From: Vogesella aquatica | GTDB lineage: Bacteria; Pseudomonadota; Gammaproteobacteria; Burkholderiales; Chromobacteriaceae | Assembly: GCF_028548455.1 (NCBI RefSeq) | Contig: NZ_JAQQLF010000010.1 | Coordinates: 1 to 64,000 of the forward strand | Length of the DNA: 64,000 nt | Direction: 5' to 3' | In this document: piece after piece, positions 16,561 through 24,824 of the stretch | How the letters are laid out: each line of letters opens with the position of its first letter | Position numbering within the stretch: the first letter of the stretch is position 1 | Made by a program: the position numbers and the translations under genes | Notes under the pieces: generated by a model | The model's database searches: none | What the model was told of the DNA's origin: nothing | The model's input: the letters and a program-made list of their open reading frames with translations, nothing else

Positions 16561-17682
16561 ATGAAACCAATCGAACTGCTGGGCGGCATGACCGCCGAGA
16601 CCTTTTTAAAAGAGTACTGGCACAAGAAGCCCTTGCTCATCCGTGGCGCCCTGAAAGATGTTGGCGAGCATGTGGACTACGCCTGGCTGGCCAAGCTGGC
16701 CGCCGACGAAGACGTGGAATCCCGCCTGATCGAATACAAGCAGGGCAAATGGCACCTGGAGCGCGGCCCGTTCCGTGCCGGCCGCCTGCGCCGCCTGCCG
16801 GAAACCGACTGGACCATCCTGGTACAGAACGTCAATCACCACCTGCCGCATATTGCCGACATTTTATGGCGTTTCGATTTCATGCCGTATGCACGGCTGG
16901 ATGACCTGATGATCAGCTACGCGCCACCAGGCGGTACGGTTGGCCCGCACTTCGATTCTTATGACGTGTTCTTGCTGCAAGTGGGTGGCCGCAAGCGCTG
17001 GCAGATTTCGTCGCAACAGGATGAGTCATTTATCGAGGATACCCCTATCAAGGTGCTGAAAGACTTCCAGGTAGAAGAGGAATTCATCCTGGAACACGGC
17101 GACATGCTGTACCTGCCGCCCAAGTGCGCACACTACGGCGTGGCACTGGAGCCGGGCATGACGTACTCCATCGGTTTTCGCGCCCCCTCGGCGCAGGAAA
17201 TTGCCACCGAGTTCCTGGTGTACCTGCAAGACCGTGTTTGCGTGCAAGGCCGTTACGCGGATCCTGACCTGCAGCAACAGGCAGCACCGGCGCAGATCAG
17301 CGATGCGATGGTAGAGCAGGTCAGCCAGATGCTGCAGCAGATCAGCTGGGATAAAAAAGTGGTGGCCGACTTTTTGGGGCACTACCTTACCGAACCCAAG
17401 CCGCATGTGTTTTATGAGGGTGCCGAGGACGAGCTGGACGAAGAAACATTTGCCGAGCAGGCCAAGGCGCATGGCATTGTTCTGGATTTGAAGAGCCAGA
17501 TTCTTTATGTTAATGACATGCTGTACTGCAACGGACAGCTGTTGGAATGCGAACCGGAGCAGCTGGCCGCATGGCAGCACTTGGCCAACGCCCGTCAACT
17601 GGAGTCTGCCGGATTGTCAGACAGTATGTTGCCTTTGTTGTTCGAGGGTTATCTATCGGGATGGTGGCATATTGCCGCTTAG
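16561..17682 (+). CDS. roxA: Ribosomal protein L16 arginine hydroxylase (RoxA/YcfD type)
   Basis: This cupin/JmjC-type 2-oxoglutarate and Fe(II) dioxygenase should hydroxylate an arginine of ribosomal protein L16. The iron ligands are visible as H130 and D132 in GPHFDSYDVF and H191 in CAHYGVA, matching the spacing of E. coli YcfD. N-terminal segment WHKKPLLIRGA and a C-terminal winged-helix-like part of about 150 residues complete the 373-residue family architecture. The L16 substrate is inferred from the family. Confidence 0.88.
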   Translation: MKPIELLGGMTAETFLKEYWHKKPLLIRGALKDVGEHVDYAWLAKLAADEDVESRLIEYKQGKWHLERGPFRAGRLRRLPETDWTILVQNVNHHLPHIADILWRFDFMPYARLDDLMISYAPPGGTVGPHFDSYDVFLLQVGGRKRWQISSQQDESFIEDTPIKVLKDFQVEEEFILEHGDMLYLPPKCAHYGVALEPGMTYSIGFRAPSAQEIATEFLVYLQDRVCVQGRYADPDLQQQAAPAQISDAMVEQVSQMLQQISWDKKVVADFLGHYLTEPKPHVFYEGAEDELDEETFAEQAKAHGIVLDLKSQILYVNDMLYCNGQLLECEPEQLAAWQHLANARQLESAGLSDSMLPLLFEGYLSGWWHIAA

Positions 17683-17849
17683 GGCCATGCTGTTGAAGCA
17701 TGAATGAGGCAAGGTAAGTGATCGCAAACGAAGATTTTTTATCGAAAGCACGGGGTTTGGCATTGGAAATATGTTGCGATGCAGCATGGGTCATGCAAAT
17801 ATCCGCAATAAATTAGCGTTTACCCCCTTCCCAACAATTTTATTCGTGC

Positions 17850-17855
17850 TAGAAT
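17850..17855 (+). promoter_or_regulatory. -10 element of the small lipoprotein gene
   Basis: TAGAAT preceded by TGC forms an extended -10 about 110 bases before the lipoprotein start. No good -35 was seen. The leader between it and the gene is T- and A-rich. Confidence 0.4.
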
Positions 17856-17963
17856 TTGCGCACTGACAGTATCTACACTGCTTTCTCTGTCTGGAATTTT
17901 TTTTGAGAGAGAGTAGTGAACCAGACGTCTTGTTCAACACTTACTTTCAAAGGTAATACACAA

Positions 17964-18161
17964 ATGAAACAGTCGCTCATCGTTGCTGCCCTGCTGGCCG
18001 TTGCTCTGTCCGCTTGCGGTAAAAAAGAAGAAGCTCCAGTTGAAGCTTCCGCTCCTGCTGTTGAAGCTTCCGCTCCTGCTGTTGAAGCTTCCGCTCCTGC
18101 TGCTGACGCTTCCGCACCGGCTGCTGACGCTTCCGCACCGGCTGCTTCCGCTGCTCAGTAA
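17964..18161 (+). CDS. Small repeat-containing lipoprotein
   Basis: A 65-residue lipoprotein. The signal peptide MKQSLIVAALLAVALSACG ends in a lipobox with C18, so the mature protein would be lipid-anchored. Mature sequence is KKEEAPVE followed by five heptapeptide repeats of the form (V/A)(E/D)ASAPA and a short Ala-rich tail. It has no known catalytic domain and resembles Ala/Pro-rich spacer lipoproteins of unknown function. The ATG at 17964 has AAAGG upstream. An extended -10 element and a good terminator surround it, so it is probably transcribed alone and perhaps strongly. Confidence 0.8.
   Translation: MKQSLIVAALLAVALSACGKKEEAPVEASAPAVEASAPAVEASAPAADASAPAADASAPAASAAQ
18039..18143 (+). 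repeat. 21-bp tandem repeat, five units
   Basis: Three identical units beginning GTTGAAGCTTCC are followed by two identical units beginning GCTGACGCTTCC. The period is 21 bases, so changes in copy number keep the reading frame of the lipoprotein. Identity at third codon positions suggests recent duplication by slippage. Confidence 0.9.
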
Positions 18162-18491
18162 TCACGTTTTACGTGTTTACATGAAAACCGGCCCTCGGGC
18201 CGGTTTTTTCTTGCCTGTCGTTTTTGTCTTCTGCGTTTCCCGTCTTGCCTTTAGCTGGTATCTGCGGTGTTGCCACTACACTGTATTGGCATGGTTTCAT
18301 ACAAAATGGATTTTGCCGGTCCGTGTCTGTTGCGGCTGCGGGATGCTGCTGCTTTCTCCAGGATGTGGCTGGCCGCGATGTTGCTCACAAGCCGTCTGCA
18401 GGGGCTGTGATATGATGGCTGCCGTTTTGAACCGCTGCGCCGGGTAACGGTCGAAGTGGCTCGCTTATCTTTCTCCGCACCTCGGGCAGAC
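18162..18491 (+). other. Intergenic region before the DedA gene
   Basis: After the lipoprotein terminator there are about 280 bases with no recognised gene. A possible -10 (TATGAT at 18412) lies about 80 bases before the DedA start. Nothing else was identified. Confidence 0.5.
18184..18209 (+). terminator. Terminator of the lipoprotein gene
   Basis: AAAACCGGCCC and GGGCCGGTTTT form an 11-bp stem with a two-base loop, followed by TTTTTTC. It lies 22 bases after the stop codon. Confidence 0.9.
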
Positions 18492-19112
18492 ATGGACATC
18501 CTGCAACTCCTTCTCGACTTCTTTACCGGGTATGGCTACTTTGCCGTATTCATCGTGCTGTTGGTCTGTGGTTTTGGCGTGCCGATTCCTGAGGACATTA
18601 CCTTGGTAGCCGGTGGCATTATTTCCGGCCTGGGCTATACCGATGTGCACTGGATGTTCGCGGTGGGTATGGCAGGGGTGCTGGCTGGCGATGGCATCAT
18701 GTTTGCCGCGGGCCGTTTGTACGGCGAGAGGGTGCTGCGCTTTCGCCCGGTAGCCAAGATCATGACGCCCGAGCGTTTTGCCGCTACCCAGGAAAAGTTT
18801 GCCCGCTACGGTAACTGGGTGCTGTTTGTTGCCCGTTTTCTGCCAGGCCTGCGCTCGCCCATCTTCCTTACTGCCGGCCTGACCCGGCGTATTCCTTACT
18901 GGCGTTTTGTGATGATGGACGGTTTTGCCGCGCTGATCTCGGTGCCGGTGTGGGTGTATCTGGGCTACTTCGGCGCACGTAACCGCGAATGGCTGATGCA
19001 TATGGTGCATCGTGGCCAAGCCGGTATTCTTATCGCCCTGGCGGTGGCCGGGGTGGTGCTGGGTGTACTGTACTGGCGCAAGAAGCGCCTGGCGGTGAAG
19101 GCGGATGCCTGA
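18492..19112 (+). CDS. DedA-family inner membrane protein
   Basis: A 206-residue DedA/SNARE-associated membrane protein. Visible family motifs are CGFGVPIPEDITLVAGG near the N-terminus (the E/D-containing re-entrant loop) and FVARFLPGLRSPIFLTAGL (the R-containing motif). DedA proteins contribute to membrane homeostasis, and some act as undecaprenyl-phosphate or phosphatidylethanolamine flippases; which applies here is unknown. The ATG at 18492 (MDILQLLLDFFTGYGY) is preferred to a GTG 12 codons upstream because it starts the conserved region. Confidence 0.88.
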   Translation: MDILQLLLDFFTGYGYFAVFIVLLVCGFGVPIPEDITLVAGGIISGLGYTDVHWMFAVGMAGVLAGDGIMFAAGRLYGERVLRFRPVAKIMTPERFAATQEKFARYGNWVLFVARFLPGLRSPIFLTAGLTRRIPYWRFVMMDGFAALISVPVWVYLGYFGARNREWLMHMVHRGQAGILIALAVAGVVLGVLYWRKKRLAVKADA

Positions 19113-19128
19113 TGTTGGCCGCTTCAAT

Positions 19129-19165
19129 GAAAAACGCCCCGCGCTAATGCTGCGGGGCGTTTTTC
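19129..19165. terminator. Bidirectional terminator, DedA / FKBP genes
   Basis: GAAAAACGCCCCGC pairs with GCGGGGCGTTTTTC around a short loop between two convergent genes. Confidence 0.85.
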
Positions 19166-19178
19166 ATGGCGGACAGGC

Positions 19179-19505
19179 TTAGCCTACCTGCAGCAGCTCG
19201 ACTTCGAATACAAGGGTGGCATGCGGCGGGATAACGCCGCCAGCGCCGCGCGCGCCGTAGCCCAGGTCGGACGGAATGGTCAGCTTGCGTTTGCCGCCCA
19301 CCTTCATGCCCAGTACACCCTGATCCCAGCCCTTGATCACGTAGCCTTCGCCCAGCGGGAAGCTGAACGGCTGGAAACGGTCTTTGCTGGAGTCGAATTT
19401 GGTGCCGTCAGTCAGCCAGCCGGTGTAGTGCACGGTGACTTCTTCGCCTGCGACTGCTTCTTTACCTTCGCCTGTCACCAGATCTTCGATGATCAGTTCT
19501 GCCAT
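19179..19505 (-). CDS. fkbP: FKBP-type peptidyl-prolyl isomerase
   Basis: A 108-residue single-domain FK506-binding-type proline isomerase without signal peptide, hence cytosolic. Motifs [41 protein letters not shown] and [24 protein letters not shown] match small FKBP-12-like enzymes of Neisseriales. The start at 19505 (MAELIIEDL) has an AAGGG site; the upstream extension of 17 codons is not family-like. Confidence 0.93.
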   Translation of the reverse strand: MAELIIEDLVTGEGKEAVAGEEVTVHYTGWLTDGTKFDSSKDRFQPFSFPLGEGYVIKGWDQGVLGMKVGGKRKLTIPSDLGYGARGAGGVIPPHATLVFEVELLQVG

Positions 19506-19651
19506 TGTGATGCCCTTCGTTACCGCATTGATCAGGGGGCGTATTCTATCAGCCATGGTGCGGGCTGTGGGCGACTGCTTTTGTATATGCCAATCAGTGT
19601 CTTATAAAAAAATATCGGTTAACTGACACAAGCGCTAAAGGGGGCAGGGCG

Positions 19652-20428
19652 ATGACCTTACTTTGTCTGGCTACGCAGCAGCATATCGTGGTGCAGCGCC
19701 AGGGCCTGGCTGCCCCTTTTCGCTGGCTGAAACTGGGGTGGCGTGATTTGCAGCGTACGCCTGCCGATGCCTTGTTATACGGTGCGGTGTATGTGCTGAT
19801 GGCCTATGGTCTGGCGTATCTATTGCAGTATTTTCCGGAACTGGCACTGGCGCTGGGCTGTGCCTGCTGGCTATTGGGGCCGTTTCTGGCCGCAGGGCTT
19901 TACGATATCGCCAGGCAGCAGCAGGCATTTAACGGTGGCCGCGTGATGCTGCTGCATAGCGCGCTGGCCTGGCGCGCCAACCCTGGTGCTTTGGCGCTGT
20001 ATGGCTGTGTGATGGCACTGCTGTCTTGCGCCTGGGGCGCCTGCTCGATGCTGTTGTTTGCCCTGTTCGACCAAGGGCGGCTGCCCCGGCTGGATGCCCT
20101 GCTGCCGGGCTTGCTGCAGGGTGATAACCTGCTGCTGTCATTGAGCTGGGTGGGCATGTCGCTGCTGTTTGTGCTGTTAGTGCTGTCGCTGAGCATTTGC
20201 ACTTGCGCCATGTTGCTGGACAAGGAAATAGACGTGATCACCGCCATGCAAGCCAGCCTGCAAGTGGTTGGCCGCAACGGGGTGACGATGGTGGTATGGG
20301 CCGCTATGATCGTGGCACTTGTTGCGATAGGCTTGGCCAGCCAGTTTGTCGGGCTGTTGCTGGTGGCGCCGCTGCTGGGCTTGTCCAGCTGGCATGCCTA
20401 CCGTGCCCTTATTTCCTACGAATGCTGA
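19652..20428 (+). CDS. DUF2189 integral membrane protein
   Basis: A 258-residue inner-membrane protein with six likely membrane helices. The sequence GWRDLQRTPADALLYGAVYVLMAYGLAYLL near residue 30 is typical of DUF2189 proteins. Function is unknown for the family. It ends seven bases before the D-2-hydroxyacid dehydrogenase gene, so the pair may be co-transcribed, though the link says little about function. Confidence 0.7.
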   Translation: MTLLCLATQQHIVVQRQGLAAPFRWLKLGWRDLQRTPADALLYGAVYVLMAYGLAYLLQYFPELALALGCACWLLGPFLAAGLYDIARQQQAFNGGRVMLLHSALAWRANPGALALYGCVMALLSCAWGACSMLLFALFDQGRLPRLDALLPGLLQGDNLLLSLSWVGMSLLFVLLVLSLSICTCAMLLDKEIDVITAMQASLQVVGRNGVTMVVWAAMIVALVAIGLASQFVGLLLVAPLLGLSSWHAYRALISYEC

Positions 20429-20435
20429 ACCCGCC

Positions 20436-21389
20436 ATGACCCCCTTGCGTATTGTGTTTCTGGACCGTGACAGCCTGCCTGTGCCGCTGCCGGCTTTTCC
20501 GTTTGCTCATCACTATGTCGAGTATGCCGCCAGTGGCCGCGACGATATCGTCGCCCGTTGCGCCGGCGCCGACGTGGTCATCACCAATAAAGTACCGTTC
20601 GACGCCGCTACCCTGACAGCGCTGCCGCAGCTGAAAATGCTGGCAATTGCGGCCACCGGCTACAACCACATCGATATCGACGCCTGCCGTCGCCAAGGCG
20701 TGGCGGTGGCCAATATCCGGCATTACGGTGACGACACGGTAGCCGAGCACGCTTTCATGCTGATGATGGCGCTGATGCGCAACCTGCCGGCCTACCAGCG
20801 GGATGTGGCGGCCGGTGTGTGGCAGAACGCGCCGCAGTTCTGCCATTTTGGCGCGCCCATTCGCGATTTGCAGGGCGCGACGCTGGGTATCTTCGGTAGT
20901 GGCGGCATTGGCCAGGCCATGGCCAGCCGCGCGCGGGCTTTTGGCATGCAGGTTCAGTTTGGCGAGCGCAAGGGCGCGGGCGTGGTGCGCGATGGCTATG
21001 TGTCGTTCGACACCTTGCTGGCCACCTCCGACGTGATTTCCCTGCATTGCCCGCTGAATGACAGCACGCGCAACCTGATCGCCCAGCCCGAGCTGATGGC
21101 GATGAAGCCGGGCGCCATCCTGGTGAATACCGCCCGCGGCGGCCTGGTAGACGAAGACGCGCTGGTGGCCGCCTTGAAGTACGGCCAGATCGGTGGTGCC
21201 GGTTTCGATGTGTTGTCGGTAGAGCCGCCGCGCGAAGGCAACCCCTTGCTGAAAGCGCGCCTGCCGCACCTGATTGTTACGCCGCACGTGGGCTGGGCTA
21301 GCCGCGAGGCGATGGGCAGGTTGGCCGCACAGCTGGTGGCCAATATTGCAGCCTGGCAGCAAGGCCAGCGCCAGAACAGGCTGGGCTAA
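20436..21389 (+). CDS. D-2-hydroxyacid dehydrogenase (glycerate dehydrogenase type)
   Basis: A 317-residue NAD-dependent D-isomer 2-hydroxyacid dehydrogenase. The nucleotide loop is GSGGIGQ (154-160), and catalytic R234, E263 and H284 occur in NTARGG, VEPP and TPHVGW. The sequence is closest in feel to glycerate/hydroxypyruvate reductases (HprA), which would place it in glyoxylate or serine metabolism; the substrate is not certain. The start MTPLRIVFLDRDS at 20436 was chosen over the longer reading frame, whose N-terminus would overlap the previous gene. Confidence 0.88.
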   Translation: MTPLRIVFLDRDSLPVPLPAFPFAHHYVEYAASGRDDIVARCAGADVVITNKVPFDAATLTALPQLKMLAIAATGYNHIDIDACRRQGVAVANIRHYGDDTVAEHAFMLMMALMRNLPAYQRDVAAGVWQNAPQFCHFGAPIRDLQGATLGIFGSGGIGQAMASRARAFGMQVQFGERKGAGVVRDGYVSFDTLLATSDVISLHCPLNDSTRNLIAQPELMAMKPGAILVNTARGGLVDEDALVAALKYGQIGGAGFDVLSVEPPREGNPLLKARLPHLIVTPHVGWASREAMGRLAAQLVANIAAWQQGQRQNRLG

Positions 21390-21418
21390 GCAGCAAAGCC
21401 TGTTGACCCGGTATCGAC

Positions 21419-21444
21419 AAAAAACCCGCAAAGCGGGTTTTTTT
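21419..21444 (+). terminator. Terminator of the hydroxyacid dehydrogenase gene
   Basis: AAAACCCGC and GCGGGTTTT form a stem with an AAA loop, followed by a run of T. It directly precedes the promoter of the nine-gene lipid operon. Confidence 0.85.
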
Positions 21445-21445
21445 A

Positions 21446-21474
21446 TTGAACTAATCAATTTTGTACAGTACAAA
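21446..21474 (+). promoter_or_regulatory. Promoter and palindromic operator of the lipid operon
   Basis: TTGAAC (21446-21451) and TACAAA (21469-21474) are spaced by 17 bases and form a sigma-70 promoter. The perfect dyad TTGTAC-A-GTACAA (21461-21473) covers the -10 element, which suits a repressor. A matching TGTACA half-site lies just before the operon's MerR gene (28317-28322). I infer that the B12-binding MerR protein encoded at the operon's end binds here. As I recall, operators of LitR/CarH-type regulators use TGTACA-like half-sites. Confidence 0.6.
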
Positions 21475-21538
21475 GCATAAACAAAACCACAGTTATCCGG
21501 TGTTGCCTGTCGGTAGCACCAGACACAAGGAAGTCAGC

Positions 21539-22849
21539 ATGCACATTGCAGTAGCGGGAGCGGGCATCGCAGGCCTGTCGGCAGCTTGGTTACTGGCCCG
21601 TAGCGGCCATGAAGTTACCCTGTTTGAGGCGGGTCACTACGCCGGTGGCCATAGCAACACGGTGGACGTGACGCTGGATGGCGTGACTGCCCCGGTGGAT
21701 ACCGGTTTTCTGGTGCACAACGACCGCACCTATCCCAACCTGATTCGTCTGTTCGCCCTGCTTGGCGTACCGGTGCATCACACCGAAATGACGTTTTCGG
21801 TAGCGCTGGACCAGGAAAAGCTCGAGTGGGCCGGCAGCGACTTGTTTACCCTGTTTGCCCAGAAGCGCAACCTGCTGCGCCCGGCGTTCTGGCATATGCT
21901 GCGCGACATTCTGCGCCTGCACCGCCAGGCCCCGGCCTTGCGTGACGAGGCGCGCGTCACCGGCGACACCCTGGGCCAGCTGCTGAACCGCCACGGCTAC
22001 GGCCAAGCGCTGCGCGACTGGTACCTGCTGCCGATGGGTGCAGCCATCTGGTCCAGCTCCACCCGCGATATGGCGGCCTTTCCCGCTGCCACTTTCTTTG
22101 ATTTCTGTCTGAACCACGGCCTGATGCAGGTGCTGGACCGGCCGCAGTGGAAAACCGTGCAAGGCGGCTCGCGTGTCTACGTACAGCGCATGCTGCAAGA
22201 CCTGCCCGGCCTGCGGCTGGATAGCCCGGTGCAGCGTGTACTGCGCGATGCCCACGGCGTGACCGTGCATAGCCGCCACGGCGAGGAGCGCTTCGACCAC
22301 CTGGTGCTGGCCTGCCATAGCGACCAGGCGCTGGCCTTGCTAGCCGATGCCAGCCCGGCGGAAAGCAGCGTACTGTCGCGGCTGCGCTACCAGCCTAACC
22401 GCGCCGTGCTGCACACCGACGCCAGCTTCCTGCCCCAGCGCCAGCAAGCCTGGGCAGCGTGGAATTACCGCGTTGGCAGGGCAGGGGAGAGCGATACGCC
22501 GGTGATGGTGAGCTATCTGCTTAACACGCTGCAGCAGTTGCCGTTCCAGCAACCCGTTATCGTCACGCTGAACCCTTACCGCCAGCCGCAGGGCGTGCTG
22601 GCCGAGTTCGACTACGCCCACCCGGTATTCGACCGTGACGCCATTGCCGCACAGCAGGCGCTGGCGCAGATCCAGGGGCGCCAGCGTACCTGGTTTGCCG
22701 GTGCGTGGGCCGGCTACGGTTTTCATGAAGACGGCCTCAAGGCCGGCATGGCCGTGGCCCAGGGGTTGGGAGCTACCGTGCCGTGGGACATCAGCCAGCC
22801 GGTGGCCGCGCATGCGCCGCTGCCGCAGCTGGCCGGTGCCGCAACATGA
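21539..22849 (+). CDS. FAD-dependent amine-oxidase-fold oxidoreductase
   Basis: First gene of the lipid operon; 436 residues. The N-terminal Rossmann loop is GAGIAGL (7-13) with the downstream E35 region (LFEAGHYAGGH), typical of flavin amine oxidase and phytoene-desaturase-like proteins. A second FAD contact, TWFAGAWAGYGFHEDGLKAG, is near the C-terminus. Homologues next to DUF1365 and CFA-like genes are thought to desaturate or oxidise membrane acyl chains. Start ATG 21539 has AAGGA upstream. Its stop overlaps the next start (ATGA), a sign of translational coupling. Confidence 0.85.
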   Translation: MHIAVAGAGIAGLSAAWLLARSGHEVTLFEAGHYAGGHSNTVDVTLDGVTAPVDTGFLVHNDRTYPNLIRLFALLGVPVHHTEMTFSVALDQEKLEWAGSDLFTLFAQKRNLLRPAFWHMLRDILRLHRQAPALRDEARVTGDTLGQLLNRHGYGQALRDWYLLPMGAAIWSSSTRDMAAFPAATFFDFCLNHGLMQVLDRPQWKTVQGGSRVYVQRMLQDLPGLRLDSPVQRVLRDAHGVTVHSRHGEERFDHLVLACHSDQALALLADASPAESSVLSRLRYQPNRAVLHTDASFLPQRQQAWAAWNYRVGRAGESDTPVMVSYLLNTLQQLPFQQPVIVTLNPYRQPQGVLAEFDYAHPVFDRDAIAAQQALAQIQGRQRTWFAGAWAGYGFHEDGLKAGMAVAQGLGATVPWDISQPVAAHAPLPQLAGAAT

Positions 22850-23604
22850 GCGTGCAGCTGTACGCCGGGCGGGTATGGCACGGCCGCCGCCAGCCCGCAC
22901 GGCACCATTTTGCCTACCGCCACAGCTGGGTCGCGGTGAGCCTGCCCGATGGCGATGTGCCGGCACACCGGCTGGCGCCTGGCGTGTGCTGGCTACGCCG
23001 ACGCCACGGCCCGCGTGACGGTAGCGCGCTGTGGCCGTGGCTCACGCAAAGGTTGGCCGCAGCCGGTTTTCACGACGCCAGCCGCATCGAGCTGCACACC
23101 CTGCCAAGCGTGCTGGGCTACGCCTTCAACCCGGTGAGCTTTTACCTGGTGTTCGACCGCGCCGCCGCGCTGCGGGCGGTATGGGTGGAGGTCAGCAATA
23201 CCTTTGGCCAGCACCACGACTACTGCGTACACCACCCGGACTGGCGCCCGATGCAGGCGCGCGACAGCTTTGCCGCGCCCAAAGCGCTGCACGTGTCGCC
23301 GTTTTTCCAGGTGGAAGGCAGCTACCGCTTTCGCTTTGCCCGCCAGGCCGATGGGCGCTTCAGCGTACGCATTGCCTATAGCCGCGACGGCGACAACACC
23401 GACTTTGTCGCCACCCAGCAAGGTTGGCCGCAGCCGCCGGGTGCCGCCACGGTATGGCAGCTGGTGCTGGGCTGCGCCACGCTCACCTTTGCCGTGTGGG
23501 CGCGCATCCACTGGCAGGCGCTGCAGCTATGGCGCAAACGTGTTCCCTTTTTTGGCAAACAAGGCGTGCCCGCCACGCCGCCTACCGATTCCCGGAGTGT
23601 GTGA
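22846..23604 (+). CDS. DUF1365 protein
   Basis: A 252-residue DUF1365 protein; function not established. Family segments visible are HHFAYRHSWVAVSLPD near the N-terminus, LGYAFNPVSFYLVFD, VEVSNTFGQHHDYC and KALHVSPFFQVEGSYRFRF. DUF1365 genes almost always sit between an FAD oxidoreductase and a CFA-like methyltransferase, as here, so a role in making or handling the modified fatty acid is likely. It overlaps the preceding gene by four bases and the next by one (TGATG). Two copies of the dispersed word lie inside it, in different frames (QRLAAAG and QGWPQP). Confidence 0.85.
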   Translation: MSVQLYAGRVWHGRRQPARHHFAYRHSWVAVSLPDGDVPAHRLAPGVCWLRRRHGPRDGSALWPWLTQRLAAAGFHDASRIELHTLPSVLGYAFNPVSFYLVFDRAAALRAVWVEVSNTFGQHHDYCVHHPDWRPMQARDSFAAPKALHVSPFFQVEGSYRFRFARQADGRFSVRIAYSRDGDNTDFVATQQGWPQPPGAATVWQLVLGCATLTFAVWARIHWQALQLWRKRVPFFGKQGVPATPPTDSRSV

Positions 23605-24824
23605 TGACGACCCTGAGCCCTTCCCTGAACCCGCAGGCGCTGCGCGCGCCATGGTACGCCCGCCCGCTACTGGCTGGCCTGAGCCGGCTGCTGTACGGCC
23701 AGCTATTGCTGGTGGGCCCGGACGGCAGCCAGCAGCTGTACAGTGGCCGCCACGCGGGCCTGGACGCCACCCTGCACATTCACGACTGGCGCGCCCTGCG
23801 CCGCATTGCGCTGGCTGGTGACATTGGCCTGGCCGAAGCCTGGCGCGATGGCCAGGCCAGCTCGCCGGACTGGGTAGCACTAATGCGCCTGGCGCTGCAG
23901 AACGAGGCGGCGGTCGAGCAGGCCATCCACGGTAGCTGGCTGGGCAAGGTGGGCTACCTGCTGCGCCACCTGACCCGTGCCAATACGCGCAAGGGCAGCC
24001 GGCGCAATATCCACGCCCACTACGACCTGGGCAACGAGTTTTACAAGCTGTGGCTGGACCCCAGCATGAGCTATTCGTCGGCAGTGTTTGACGGTAACTA
24101 CCGCCAGAGCCTGGAGTCGGCGCAGTGGGCCAAGTACGAGCGCATCCTGCAGCGGCTGGACGCCCGGCCAGGGCAGCGTATTCTGGAAATCGGCTGTGGC
24201 TGGGGCGGCTTTGCCGAATACGCCATCCGCACCCGTGGTGTACACGTTACCGGCGTGACGCTGTCTACCGAGCAGCTGGCCTGGGCGCAGCAAAGGTTGG
24301 CCGCAGCGGGCATGGCACAGCAGGCCGACCTGCGCCTGCAGGACTACCGCGATATTGACGGCGAGTTCGACCATATCGTGTCCATCGAAATGCTGGAAGC
24401 GGTAGGCGAGCGCTGGTGGCCGTCCTACTTTGCCACCCTGCGCGCGCGGCTCAAGCCGGGCGGCAAGGCGGTGGTACAGGTGATTACCATTGGCGACGAG
24501 TATTTTGCGCGCTACCGCAGCAGCACCGATTTTATCCAGCAGTTCATCTTTCCTGGCGGCATGCTGCCCTCGCCCGGCCAGCTGGAGCAGCACATTGCCA
24601 ATGCCGGCCTGCGCCTGGGCGAGCGCTACACCTTTGGTGCCGACTACGCCGAAACGCTGCGCCGCTGGCTGGCAGACTTCGACGCTGTACAGCTGCGCGT
24701 GCGCGCCCAAGGGTTTGACGAGGCCTTTGTGCGGCTGTGGCAGTTTTACTTCTACTACTGCATTGCCGGCTTTGACGCCGGGCGCACCGATGTATGCCAG
24801 CTGGAGATGACGCGTCATGTCTAG
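23604..24824 (+). CDS. CFA-synthase-like SAM-dependent acyl methyltransferase
   Basis: A 406-residue member of the cyclopropane-fatty-acid synthase family. HYDLGNEFY (139-147) and the AdoMet motif LEIGCGWGG (194-202) are clear, as are E264 in MLEAVG and Y347 in FGADY. Compared with E. coli Cfa from memory, two bicarbonate-site residues differ: the Cys of YSCAYW is S159 (YSSAVF), and the His of LLHTIG is I293 (VITIG). This argues against ring closure and for simple methyl transfer to an unsaturated acyl chain, as in the UfaM methylase of furan fatty acid synthesis. It overlaps the next gene by eight bases. Confidence 0.85.
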   Translation: MTTLSPSLNPQALRAPWYARPLLAGLSRLLYGQLLLVGPDGSQQLYSGRHAGLDATLHIHDWRALRRIALAGDIGLAEAWRDGQASSPDWVALMRLALQNEAAVEQAIHGSWLGKVGYLLRHLTRANTRKGSRRNIHAHYDLGNEFYKLWLDPSMSYSSAVFDGNYRQSLESAQWAKYERILQRLDARPGQRILEIGCGWGGFAEYAIRTRGVHVTGVTLSTEQLAWAQQRLAAAGMAQQADLRLQDYRDIDGEFDHIVSIEMLEAVGERWWPSYFATLRARLKPGGKAVVQVITIGDEYFARYRSSTDFIQQFIFPGGMLPSPGQLEQHIANAGLRLGERYTFGADYAETLRRWLADFDAVQLRVRAQGFDEAFVRLWQFYFYYCIAGFDAGRTDVCQLEMTRHV

